Below are positions 1 to 5,802 of a DNA stretch of 6,953 nt, piece by piece. Location of the stretch: NCBI GenBank assembly GCA_003231075.1, contig QIIF01000148.1:1-6953 (forward strand), written 5' to 3'. The notes below the pieces were generated by a model, which was not told where the DNA came from, did no database searches, and was given only the letters and a program-made list of their open reading frames with translations. This DNA is from Candidatus Falkowiibacteriota bacterium. GTDB lineage: Bacteria; Patescibacteriota; Patescibacteriia; Patescibacteriales; SZUA-104. Position numbers and translations under genes: made by a program. Positions within the stretch are counted from its first letter, which is position 1. Each line of letters opens with the position of its first letter.

Positions 1-24
1 ATATGCCCTTATTGTAATAATTAA
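1..24 (+). CDS. possible C-terminal end of a gene cut by the window edge (CPYC motif)
   Basis: Reading frame 1 from the first base gives I-C-P-Y-C-N-N and then TAA at 22-24. A CPxC pair is typical of a zinc ribbon or zinc finger, so this could be the last few residues of a plus-strand protein ending tail to tail with the minus-strand gene at 21-563; the two stop codons would overlap. Only seven residues are visible, so this may equally be chance. No function can be assigned. Confidence 0.25.
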   Translation: MCPYCNN

Positions 25-563
25 AAACAGTCATTGAGTTGTTCTTTGGTTAAAATTAATATGTTATCTGTCTTAAATGTGTTTTTGCCGACACGACCTA
101 AAAATTTAAGATAATTTCTTAATTTGATAAATGCTTTTAATTTTTCTGATGTCCAAGGTATTAAAATTCCAATTCTACCTAAAGCAGAAGCATTAACTAA
201 GCCACCTATTAAATGTTTTCTACTTACTTTATTCTCAATTTCTATACAAATAAAGCAACGAGCATTTTCATTAAAATCTTTTAATCTCTCAAAAAGATTT
301 TCATCTGCTTCTAAGCCAAAATAATTTAAATTTTCATTATGTTTTTGGATTAATTTATTAATAAAATTCTCACTAACATCTAACAAATTATTATACTCCT
401 CAATATATTTTTGATCTTCTGCAAAAGGACCTACGGACACATCAACTCTTGGTGAATAAACTTCTTTATTTCCTTTCATAGAAGTCCATTCAATTTTAAC
501 TTCTTCGTTATAAATTTCCTGTAATTTCGCTTTTAATATTGATTGATATTCTTTAGATTTCAT
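21..563 (-). CDS. hypothetical protein, possible PD-(D/E)XK nuclease fold
   Basis: A 180-residue protein I do not recognise by family. It starts with ATG (MKSKEYQSIL) and ends with TAA. There is no signal peptide or membrane segment. The first 110 residues are charged and partly helical. The second half has a hydrophobic strand (CFICIEIENK, about 103-112) followed by a glycine/alanine-rich helix (about 120-130) and another strand (IGILIPW, 131-137). Asp41 in PRVDV, followed later by Glu110-x-Lys112, fits the order of a PD-(D/E)XK nuclease active site; this is an inference from spacing and predicted strands, not a family match. The gene is much richer in A+T than topA or dprA and has no Shine-Dalgarno site, which may point to transfer. 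It lies alone next to repeats, so the context does not tell its job. Confidence 0.7.
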   Translation of the reverse strand: MKSKEYQSILKAKLQEIYNEEVKIEWTSMKGNKEVYSPRVDVSVGPFAEDQKYIEEYNNLLDVSENFINKLIQKHNENLNYFGLEADENLFERLKDFNENARCFICIEIENKVSRKHLIGGLVNASALGRIGILIPWTSEKLKAFIKLRNYLKFLGRVGKNTFKTDNILILTKEQLNDCF

Positions 564-606
564 ATTTAAGCTAACTTAATTAATTAAATAGTTTTTATAC
601 GCCTTT

Positions 607-732
607 TTTCGCCGCGGCAGAATCTCTCCGCGAGGATTCTGCCGGTTTCATCCGACAGCGCAACTTATCTAATAAACCATATTAAGCATGCTGACTGGAA
701 TAATCCCATAACGGAATATGCGCCGTAGCGAA
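607..732. repeat. twin-hairpin dispersed repeat, copy 1
   Basis: About 125 bp that align, with gaps, to 1615-1734. Shared blocks include CAGAATCTCTCC, GATTCTGCC, ATCCGA, CCATATT, ATAATCCC and TAACGG. The first hairpin pairs 616-624 with 635-643, with a short inner CTC/GAG extension. The second hairpin (about 695-724) is degraded here but intact in copy 2. This is the main content of the gap between the orphan gene and the GIY-YIG gene. Confidence 0.75.
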
Positions 733-760
733 ATTAATAACTCCTTAATCTTAACAAATT

Positions 761-790
761 AAAATAACCCGAGCAAGTCGGGTTATTTTT
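761..790. terminator. bidirectional intrinsic terminator
   Basis: A perfect 12-bp stem, AAAATAACCCGA (761-772) with its complement (778-789), encloses the 5-nt loop GCAAG. A/T runs flank both sides, so it can work in either direction. On the minus strand it begins directly at the stop codon of the GIY-YIG gene and most likely ends that transcript. Confidence 0.85.
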
Positions 791-1013
791 ATATTAAACG
801 CTTATTTATAAAAGCTCTGCCAGATCCTGATTTTAGATATTTCTCAAATTCAAAGGCTTTGTATTTATCGTTAATTGCAAAATAAAATTTAAGTTCAAGC
901 GGTCGGCGATTAACCGTGGCGGGCGCATAGCCCTTTAAATGCCTTTCTATTCTCTTTTTTAAATCATCTGTGCATCCAACATAATAACCGTCCTTGCATT
1001 TTAAACTATACAC
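789..1013 (-). CDS. GIY-YIG domain protein (single-domain, UPF0213/YhbQ-like)
   Basis: A short GIY-YIG nuclease-fold protein, 74 residues from the GTG at 1013. The core is visible: a first strand YSLKCKDG, then YVG (11-13) standing for YIG, Arg21 in the following helix (DLKKRIERH), RRPLEL (36-41), and the conserved end EKYLKSGSGRAF with Glu57 as the likely metal ligand. Single-domain proteins of this type are common in bacteria; DNA cleavage is plausible, but the true role is unclear. The frame continues upstream as I-H-Y-V before the GTG, and family members normally keep this Y-V-Y strand, so the real start may be a non-standard ATA at 1022 or the start has been mutated. It lies 80 bp downstream of tRNA-Ser on the same strand and ends in a strong terminator. 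Confidence 0.85.
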   Translation of the reverse strand: MYSLKCKDGYYVGCTDDLKKRIERHLKGYAPATVNRRPLELKFYFAINDKYKAFEFEKYLKSGSGRAFINKRLI

Positions 1014-1072
1014 ATAATGTATATAATTAAGCTCGCTTTCGCAAAGCTACTGGCGGACTTCGTCACGCCGTA

Positions 1073-1090
1073 GCTTCGCTTCAGCGAAGC
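1073..1090. repeat. short hairpin next to the tRNA-Ser 3' end
   Basis: GCTTCGC (1073-1079) and GCGAAGC (1084-1090) pair around a TTCA loop. It sits two bases beyond the encoded CCA of tRNA-Ser on the minus strand. It has no T-run, so it is more likely a small repeat or a processing signal than a full terminator. The surrounding 1031-1098 holds several related GC-rich words of the AGCGAAGC type. Confidence 0.6.
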
Positions 1091-1092
1091 GA

Positions 1093-1182
1093 TGGCGGAG
1101 AGGCAGGGATTCGAACCCTGGGAACCCGTGAAGGCTCAGCAGTTTTCAAGACTGCCCCATTCGACCGCTCTGGCACCTCTCC
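1093..1182 (-). tRNA. tRNA-Ser (anticodon UGA)
   Basis: A 90-nt class II tRNA with encoded CCA (1093-1095). The acceptor stem GGAGAGG (1176-1182) pairs with CCTCTCC (1097-1103), with G as discriminator. The anticodon stem GCAGT/ACTGC holds the loop CTTGAAA, giving UGA, which reads UCA and related Ser codons. The long variable arm expected of tRNA-Ser is present between the anticodon and T arms, and the T arm carries GGTTCGAATCC. Confidence 0.97.
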
Positions 1183-1186
1183 TCTC

Positions 1187-1231
1187 GGATATCAGATTTC
1201 GGATTTCTGATGTCGGATTATTTTGATATCC
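1187..1231. repeat. nested inverted repeat upstream of tRNA-Ser
   Basis: GGATATCA (1187-1194) pairs with TGATATCC (1224-1231), and inside it ATCAGA (1191-1196) can alternatively pair with TCTGAT (1206-1211). On the minus strand this is the immediate 5' flank of tRNA-Ser, followed further upstream by an A/T-rich stretch in which I could not pick a convincing promoter. Confidence 0.5.
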
Positions 1232-1270
1232 AAATATTATTTTATATAATCGCAACGAATTTATTTTTTA

Positions 1271-1600
1271 TTATTCCAGTCCTATTAATTGAAAAATATC
1301 AATCGGGACTTCTTCGTATGGATGCGCTTTTTTTATGGCTTCAACAACTTTTTTAACTTTATCCTGCTCGCACACGAACTCAATTTTAACTTCCTCTACT
1401 TTTTCAATTTCGCCCGTCTTGCCAATTGCCGGCTTCGCCCCTTTCAGCGGCAGAAAATAACCGAATCCTTCCGATACAAAAACGCAGTGGCTGTAATTGC
1501 CCATTTTCCCGCCGCCGGCTTCGCCTATCGCCGTTCGCACCGCGTCGGCGTTGGCGCGCGGACAGTAAGTCTGAATTTTTACGATGTTGTTTGGCTTCAT
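1271..1600 (-). CDS. stand-alone Nif3/YqfO C-terminal domain protein (CutA/PII-like fold)
   Basis: A 109-residue protein matching the small stand-alone form of the Nif3-like (DUF34/YqfO) middle domain, which folds like CutA1 and PII. Landmarks are the first strand VKIQTYCP, the helix with VRTAIGEAGGGKMGNYSHC (21-39; GNYSHC is a family signature), the second strand KVEEVKIEFVCE (67-78), and HPYEEVPIDIFQL (93-105), the family's conserved ending. Length and motifs are complete. The cellular role of these small proteins is not established; a metal-binding or regulatory role is often supposed from the fold. The start was set at the ATG at 1600, because the extra MILFF from the ATG at 1615 precedes the first strand and has no family counterpart; neither start has a Shine-Dalgarno site. 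It lies about 235 bp downstream of topA, behind repeats. Confidence 0.88.
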   Translation of the reverse strand: MKPNNIVKIQTYCPRANADAVRTAIGEAGGGKMGNYSHCVFVSEGFGYFLPLKGAKPAIGKTGEIEKVEEVKIEFVCEQDKVKKVVEAIKKAHPYEEVPIDIFQLIGLE

Positions 1601-1614
1601 AAAAAACAAAATCA

Positions 1615-1734
1615 TTTCGCCTCGTCAGAATCTCTCCCGCCGGAGCGGGATGATTCTGCCAGTTTTATCCGATAATCCATATTTAGCGCGATAACCGGCA
1701 TAATCCCCTAACGGGAGATTATGCCGCGGCGGAA
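1615..1734. repeat. twin-hairpin dispersed repeat, copy 2
   Basis: A second copy of the element at 607-732. Hairpin A pairs 1624-1632 with 1652-1660 (one mismatch) and has an inner TCCCGC/GCGGGA stem with a CGGA loop. Hairpin B pairs GGCATAATC (1697-1705) with GATTATGCC (1717-1725), plus CCC/GGG inside around a TAAC loop. The outer stems of A and B resemble each other (GGCAGAATC in copy 1 against GGCATAATC), so the element may itself be a pair of related hairpins, as in REP/BIME elements. Confidence 0.8.
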
Positions 1735-1784
1735 CCCCCTTTATCAAGGGGGCTTTACAGCCGCCCCTCTTTACTAAAGGGGGG
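1735..1784. repeat. two C/G-tract hairpins in tandem
   Basis: CCCCCTT (1735-1741) pairs with AAGGGGG (1746-1752) around TATC. A second hairpin pairs CCCC (1764-1767) plus CTTT (1769-1772) with AAAG (1776-1779) plus GGGG (1780-1783), with one bulged T. They lie downstream of topA on the minus strand and could also act in transcription termination, though no clear T-run follows. Confidence 0.7.
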
Positions 1785-1791
1785 AATTATT

Positions 1792-1838
1792 AACTTTATA
1801 ACTTTATGAACTTTCTACTTTATGAACTTTATGAACTA
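1792..1838. repeat. short tandem repeat AACTTTATG
   Basis: Five imperfect 8-9 bp units of AACTTTATG run up to and into the topA stop codon (TAG, 1836-1838). On the minus strand they read CATAAAGTT, making the start of the topA 3' untranslated region low in complexity. Confidence 0.75.
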
Positions 1839-4100
1839 TTTCGCATACTCGCATCCTTTGGCGCTGCATTTTACGCTGTCGTCTTTGCCGGAAACCAGCA
1901 AAGCCTCGCAGTCCGGACATTTGTCGCCGGTGGGCTTGCCCCAGTAGGCGTTTTTGCAGTCGGGATATTGATTACAGGCGTAGAATACTCCGCGCTTGCT
2001 TCTTTTTTGGACTATCTCGCCCTTGCCGCAATTCGGGCATTTTACTCCGGTTCCGCCGCCGCCCTCGCCGATGTTCTTAATGGTTTTGCATTTAGGATAG
2101 CCGGAACATCCAAAGAACGGGCCGTATTTTCCATTCCTCACAAGCATCGCCTCCCCGCATTTCTCGCATTTTTCATCTTTATACTTTTCTTTCAACTTTT
2201 CTATTTCCTCGTTGTCAGAACCGCCTTCCGTTTCGCTCTTGCTCTTTTCCATTCCTTTAATATTTTTACAGTCCGGATAAGCGCCGCAGGCAAGAAATTT
2301 CCCGTAACGGCCGGTTTTAATTATCATTGACGCGCCGCATTTGTCGCATTTTTCGTTTGATGTTTCTTCAGGCATAATGTCTTTTTTATTTAGTTTATTA
2401 TCTTTGTCTTTTAAATTTTTATGGAAAGGATGGTAAAATTCGCTGATAACCGGCCGCCATTCTTTTTCGCCGTGGGCAATATCATCCAAATCATTTTCCA
2501 TCTTGGCGGTAAATTCATAATCAACGATTTGAGGGAAATGCTCAACCAGTAAATCATTAACCACGAAAGCAATCTCCGTAGGCGCGAGTTTTTTGTTGTC
2601 GTCTCGGTTCACATAATTTCTAACTATAATCGTGGAGATTGTCGGGGCGTAAGTTGACGGCCTGCCTATGCCATGCTGTTCTAAAATTTTAACCAATCCG
2701 GCGTCTGAATATCTTGCCGGCGGCTTGGTAAAATGCTGTTCGGGGGCTAATTTGATCAAATCAAGCTTTTCTTCTTTTTTTACATCAGGTAATTCCAGCT
2801 CTTTGCTTTGCTCCGGATAAATTTTCAAGTAGCCGTCAAATTTTAGAACCTGTCCGGTAGCGCGGAATTGATACGGGGAATTTACGGCGTTAATATCTAT
2901 AGTAGTATTGCTGACAACGGCTTCCGGCATTTGAGACGCTAAGGCGCGCTGCCAAATTAATTTATATAATCTGGCTTGGTTATTGTCGGCTATATTCGCG
3001 GTTTCGGGTGTTTTGCCGGCTTCGGTCGGCCTAATCGCTTCATGCGCTTCTTGCGCGCCCTTGGATTTTGTCTTAAACAGCCGCGGAGACTTGAGCGCGT
3101 ATTTTTCTCCAAGGTTGCCTGATAAATAATCGCGGGCATTCTCTAAAAAAGTATTGGACAAATTCAAGGAATCGGTCCTCATATAAGTAATCAACCCGAC
3201 TTCATACAATCTTTGCGCCACCATCATTGTCTGCTTTGCCGAGAATCCCAGCCAGCGGTTGGCGGTCTGCTGGAGCGTGGAAGTGGTAAACGGCTTAGGC
3301 GCGTTTTTCTTGCTTTCCCTTTGCTTAACATCGGTAATTAAATATTCCGCCCCTTCAAGTTCAGATAAAATTTTATCCGCCTCATCTTTATTTTTAATTT
3401 CCAGCTTATCAATCGTCTTCCCGTCTATTTTATTTAATCTGGCATCAAATATTGTTGTCTCTTGTCTATTGTCTGTTGTCTTTAGCGAAGCGACGATTGA
3501 CCAGTATTCATCAACTTTAAATTTTTGTATTTCCCGCTCCCGCTCCACAATCAAGCGCATAGCCACGCTCTGCACTCTGCCGGCCGACAATCCGCGCGCG
3601 ACTTTTTTCCACAAAAAAGGAGACATCTCGTAACCGACTAAACGATCCAAAATTCGGCGCGCCTGCTGGGCGTCAACCAATTTCATATTAACATCGCGCG
3701 GATTCTCCAATGCTTCCAGAATAGCGCTCTTGGTAATTTCATGAAAGACAATTCTTTTAATTTTTGGCAATTGTTTGGAATTTGTAATTTTGGATTTTGA
3801 ATTTCCCAAGCCAAGAGCTTGGGCTATGTGCCAAGCGATGGCCTCTCCCTCTCGGTCTTCATCCGACGCCAATATAATCGTATCCGCTTTTTTAGCGTCC
3901 TTTTTTAAATTCGCGACTGTCTTAAGCGCTTTATCCGGAATAACATACTCCGGCTCAAAATTATTTTCAATATCAATCCCCATCTTGCTTTTAGGCAAAT
4001 CGCGAATATGCCCGAAAGAAGACACAACCTTATAGTCCTTGCCGACAAATTTAGTTATTGTTTTAGCTTTTGTGGGGGACTCTACGATAACTAATTTCAT
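1836..4100 (-). CDS. topA: DNA topoisomerase I (type IA, omega protein)
   Basis: A complete 754-residue type IA topoisomerase, which relaxes negative supercoils by cutting one strand through a 5'-phosphotyrosine. The TOPRIM domain opens the protein (KLVIVESPTKAKTI, Glu7) and carries the metal-binding D80-E-D82-R-E84. The active-site segment is GLITYMRTD, with Tyr306 as nucleophile and Arg308 beside it. The strand-gate signatures LSAGRVQSVA (171-180), EAHEAIRPTE (351-360) and GIGRPSTYAP (477-486) are present. The C-terminus holds four zinc-ribbon Cys4 units (about 585-611, 645-671, 688-715, 728-750) with a glycine linker before the third. The ATG at 4100 was preferred to an upstream one at 4151, because the TOPRIM strand begins directly there. 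Two repeat-like tracts lie in the frame (residues about 98-109 and 207-216). It follows dprA on the same strand after a 155-bp gap; there is no Shine-Dalgarno site. Confidence 0.98.
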   Translation of the reverse strand: MKLVIVESPTKAKTITKFVGKDYKVVSSFGHIRDLPKSKMGIDIENNFEPEYVIPDKALKTVANLKKDAKKADTIILASDEDREGEAIAWHIAQALGLGNSKSKITNSKQLPKIKRIVFHEITKSAILEALENPRDVNMKLVDAQQARRILDRLVGYEMSPFLWKKVARGLSAGRVQSVAMRLIVEREREIQKFKVDEYWSIVASLKTTDNRQETTIFDARLNKIDGKTIDKLEIKNKDEADKILSELEGAEYLITDVKQRESKKNAPKPFTTSTLQQTANRWLGFSAKQTMMVAQRLYEVGLITYMRTDSLNLSNTFLENARDYLSGNLGEKYALKSPRLFKTKSKGAQEAHEAIRPTEAGKTPETANIADNNQARLYKLIWQRALASQMPEAVVSNTTIDINAVNSPYQFRATGQVLKFDGYLKIYPEQSKELELPDVKKEEKLDLIKLAPEQHFTKPPARYSDAGLVKILEQHGIGRPSTYAPTISTIIVRNYVNRDDNKKLAPTEIAFVVNDLLVEHFPQIVDYEFTAKMENDLDDIAHGEKEWRPVISEFYHPFHKNLKDKDNKLNKKDIMPEETSNEKCDKCGASMIIKTGRYGKFLACGAYPDCKNIKGMEKSKSETEGGSDNEEIEKLKEKYKDEKCEKCGEAMLVRNGKYGPFFGCSGYPKCKTIKNIGEGGGGTGVKCPNCGKGEIVQKRSKRGVFYACNQYPDCKNAYWGKPTGDKCPDCEALLVSGKDDSVKCSAKGCEYAK
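3455..3482. repeat. heptanucleotide repeat inside topA (4 x TTGTCTN)
   Basis: TTGTCT recurs at 3455, 3462, 3469 and 3476, an exact 7-bp period with only the seventh base varying. It encodes topA residues 207-216 (KTTDNRQETT), in a loop between two strands where family members usually have a shorter turn. Seven is not a multiple of three, so gain or loss of one unit would shift the frame. Confidence 0.85.
3774..3807. repeat. AT-rich dispersed repeat inside topA
   Basis: The stretch TTTGGAATTTGTAATTTTGG and the bases after it match the words that fill the topA-dprA gap at 4171-4226 (AATTTGTAATTTTG is shared exactly). In topA it encodes residues about 98-109, a low-complexity run NSKSKITNSK just after the TOPRIM acidic motif, where it appears to be an in-frame insertion. 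Confidence 0.75.
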
Positions 4101-4106
4101 AAAAAA

Positions 4107-4226
4107 TTCTAAATCATAAATTACAAATCCTAAATAAATTACAATTTTCAAAATTACAAATTAAAAACAGTTTTGAATTTGTAATTTTGAATTTATTTGG
4201 AATTTGGTGCTTTGAATTTGTAATTT
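4107..4226. repeat. AT-rich inverted and direct repeats between dprA and topA
   Basis: The gap is built from AATTTGTAATTTTGAA words in both orientations. A perfect 16-bp inverted repeat pairs 4147-4162 with 4176-4191, and AAAA/TTTT can extend it inside around CAG. A further direct copy (TTTGAATTTGTAATTT) lies at 4211-4226. On the minus strand this is the dprA-topA intergenic region and would form a stable hairpin in a shared transcript, but no T-run follows it. Confidence 0.8.
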
Positions 4227-4255
4227 ATTGTTTTACGGTAAAAACTATTTTATAT

Positions 4256-5353
4256 TTATCTTGCTATCACATACTCCATATTCCCCAAGTTCTTCACCAT
4301 TCCTTTCATTTCCATAATAACCAGTGTACTATTTATAATATTTGTGTCAAGTTTTGTCAAACGGATCAGGTCGTTTATATGTATCGGCTCTTTTTCCATA
4401 TAGTTTAATAAATTTTCTTCTTCAGGCGTTTCGGGGATTATTTTTTTGTTATCAATGAAGGATGAAATTTGAGCCAAATCAAGCGCCTCCATAATATCGG
4501 CTGCGCAGACGGCGACTTTGGCTCCTTTTTTTATAAGGTCATTGGCGCCGTCCGAATTGGGGGAATAAATACTGCCCGGCACGGCGAAAACTTCGCGGTT
4601 TTGCTCCAAGGCGAATTGGGCGGTGATTAAAGATCCGGACTTTTTGCTTGCTTCAATTACCAAAGTGCCGAGAGACAATCCTGATATAACTCTGTTTCTT
4701 TGGGGAAAATGATGTTTGAGAGGAGGGGAGCCGACAGGAAATTCGGAAATTACCGCCCCGCCGGAGGCGGCAATTTTATCGGCCAAATAACGGTTTGAAT
4801 AGGGATAGATGCTTTGCTTGTCCAATCCCGACCCCAGCACCGCTATTGTCCTTCCGCGCGCTTTTAGCGCCGCGTTATGCGCCAAAGCGTCAATGCCCAA
4901 AGCGAGGCCGGATACAATCGTTAAATTATTTTTAGCCAAATCCTCCACGATCCGTTCAGCCGCCATCTGTCCATACGAAGAATATTTTCTTGAGCCGACG
5001 ACGGCTATGTTAAACTCTTCATTTTCCGGCAATTTCCCCTTATAATATAAAAGTGCCGGCGGGCTGTAAATTTCTTTAAGCGGTTTCGGGTATAGCTTAT
5101 CATCAATCGCGACGGTTTTAATATTTTCTTTCGCCAATTTTTCCATTATCCCATCCGGATCAATGCCGCTTCTGGCTGCGGCGAATTCGTCGGCAATATT
5201 TTCCTCTATTCCGGCTCGGACCAATGCTTCTGTTGACGCATGGAAAGCGTCTTTCCAAAACGGAAATCTTTTTTTAATCCTTGCCATCCTAACGGGACCG
5301 AATTTTGGAAAATGAGTTAATGCGATGAGGTATTTTAAGTCGTTGTTATCCAT
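4256..5353 (-). CDS. dprA: DNA-processing protein DprA/Smf
   Basis: A complete 365-residue DprA, which binds incoming single-stranded DNA during natural transformation and loads RecA on it. The N-terminal helix-hairpin-helix-like/SAM region spans about 1-60 (LTHFPKFGPVRMARIKKRF). The extended Rossmann-fold core follows, with AVVGSRKYSSYG (117-128), SGLALGIDALAH (148-159), VLGSGLD (172-178), FPQRNRVISGLS (216-227), and GSLITAQFALEQNREVFAVPG (split here as 240-250 and 251-260). The C-terminal winged-helix (DML1-like) domain is present from about 308 to the end. The start is the ATG at 5353, and no Shine-Dalgarno site is visible upstream. It precedes topA on the same strand, as in many bacteria. 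Long palindromic repeats occupy the space directly upstream, so its promoter is not obvious. No other competence genes are seen in the window. Confidence 0.97.
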   Translation of the reverse strand: MDNNDLKYLIALTHFPKFGPVRMARIKKRFPFWKDAFHASTEALVRAGIEENIADEFAAARSGIDPDGIMEKLAKENIKTVAIDDKLYPKPLKEIYSPPALLYYKGKLPENEEFNIAVVGSRKYSSYGQMAAERIVEDLAKNNLTIVSGLALGIDALAHNAALKARGRTIAVLGSGLDKQSIYPYSNRYLADKIAASGGAVISEFPVGSPPLKHHFPQRNRVISGLSLGTLVIEASKKSGSLITAQFALEQNREVFAVPGSIYSPNSDGANDLIKKGAKVAVCAADIMEALDLAQISSFIDNKKIIPETPEEENLLNYMEKEPIHINDLIRLTKLDTNIINSTLVIMEMKGMVKNLGNMEYVIAR

Positions 5354-5366
5354 ATAGCGTAATTAC

Positions 5367-5511
5367 AAATCTACAAATCCTTTGTCATTCCGAACGAGCC
5401 GCGCGAGGAGGAATCCCTTAAAGATTGCATATAGCAACGACATTGCAGTCTTCACGGACAAGGGATTTCTCCTCCCTTCGGTCGTCGAAATGACAAAGGA
5501 TTTATTGATTT
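5367..5511. repeat. long palindromic dispersed element upstream of dprA
   Basis: A 145-bp element whose two halves are imperfect inverted copies. AAATCCTTTGTCATT (5375-5389) is matched exactly by AATGACAAAGGATTT (5489-5503), AATCCCTT (5412-5419) pairs with AAGGGATT near 5460-5467, and an inner AAGATTGCA/TGCAGTCTT stem lies around 5421-5452. The whole could fold into one rod of about 60 pairs. It starts 14 bp upstream of the dprA start codon and ends 10 bp before the plus-strand promoter, so it separates the two divergent units. Confidence 0.85.
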
Positions 5512-5521
5512 GTGGGGGGTC

Positions 5522-5549
5522 TTGACATTTTTAAATAATTTGCTAAGAT
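5522..5549 (+). promoter_or_regulatory. sigma70-type promoter for the ncRNA/tRNA block
   Basis: A perfect -35 hexamer TTGACA (5522-5527) is followed, after 16 nt, by TAAGAT (5544-5549), with TGC just upstream making an extended -10. GATAAT at 5547-5552 is an alternative with a 19-nt spacer. Transcription would begin near 5556-5558, just ahead of the first hairpin RNA. Confidence 0.75.
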
Positions 5550-5556
5550 AATATAT

Positions 5557-5690
5557 CGCGGGGTTGCCATTATAGCGTTCAGTTTACTGCTTGCTTGCAG
5601 GGTTTTAATTTTAAGCGGACTATCCTCCTTGTCTGTTTACCGATTAATTATCCCTTTAAGTAAGCGGTAATTTGAACGCTATTGTTGAAT
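5557..5690 (+). ncRNA. structured RNA 1: long hairpin with CCUCCUU loop
   Basis: No open reading frame of note. The sequence folds into a rod. A 25-position stem pairs 5572-5596 with 5658-5682, with one U-U mismatch (5583/5671). Then come AGGG/CCCU (5599-5602 with 5652-5655), UAAUU/AAUUA (5606-5610 with 5646-5650), and a 9-bp top stem (5612-5620 with 5631-5639) closing the loop UAUCCUCCUU. All five imperfect pairs in these helices are G-U on the plus strand and would be A-C mismatches on the minus strand, so the RNA is plus-strand. The loop matches the anti-Shine-Dalgarno core of 16S rRNA. A good promoter lies just upstream. The ends are approximate. I do not recognise the family; it lacks the 6S central bubble and the SRP GGAA loop. 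Confidence 0.75.
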
Positions 5691-5706
5691 TTTAAATACC
5701 AAAGCT

Positions 5707-5777
5707 CAAATGACAAATCAAATCTAAATGATAAAATGCTTAAATAGTTTGGTCATTTGGATTTGATTTGTCATTTG
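5707..5777. repeat. 25-bp hairpin repeat between the two structured RNAs
   Basis: 5707-5731 pairs with 5753-5777 without mismatch except one T-G pair (5725/5759), around a 21-nt loop. The arms are built from CAAATGACAAATCAAAT words. It has no T-run, so it looks like a dispersed repeat rather than a terminator. It could still insulate or separate the two RNAs. Confidence 0.85.
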
Positions 5778-5802
5778 GATTTTAACATTAGGATTTAAAT
5801 AA

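Noticed and set aside
1289..1675. 128-residue plus-strand reading frame
   Set aside because: It is opposite the well-matched Nif3-like gene and runs on into a repeat element.
1806..2330. 174-residue plus-strand reading frame opposite the topA C-terminus
   Set aside because: It is antisense to the zinc-ribbon region of a certain topA gene, and its apparent hydrophobic composition comes from reading the opposite strand of that gene.
4101..4151. 17-residue upstream extension of TopA
   Set aside because: The TOPRIM strand begins at the inner ATG, and the extension is encoded by the AT-rich repeat of the gap.
5557..5690. 6S RNA or SRP RNA as the identity of structured RNA 1
   Set aside because: There is no large central bubble as in 6S RNA and no GGAA-type tetraloop with the SRP signature; the long near-continuous stem and CCUCCUU loop fit neither.
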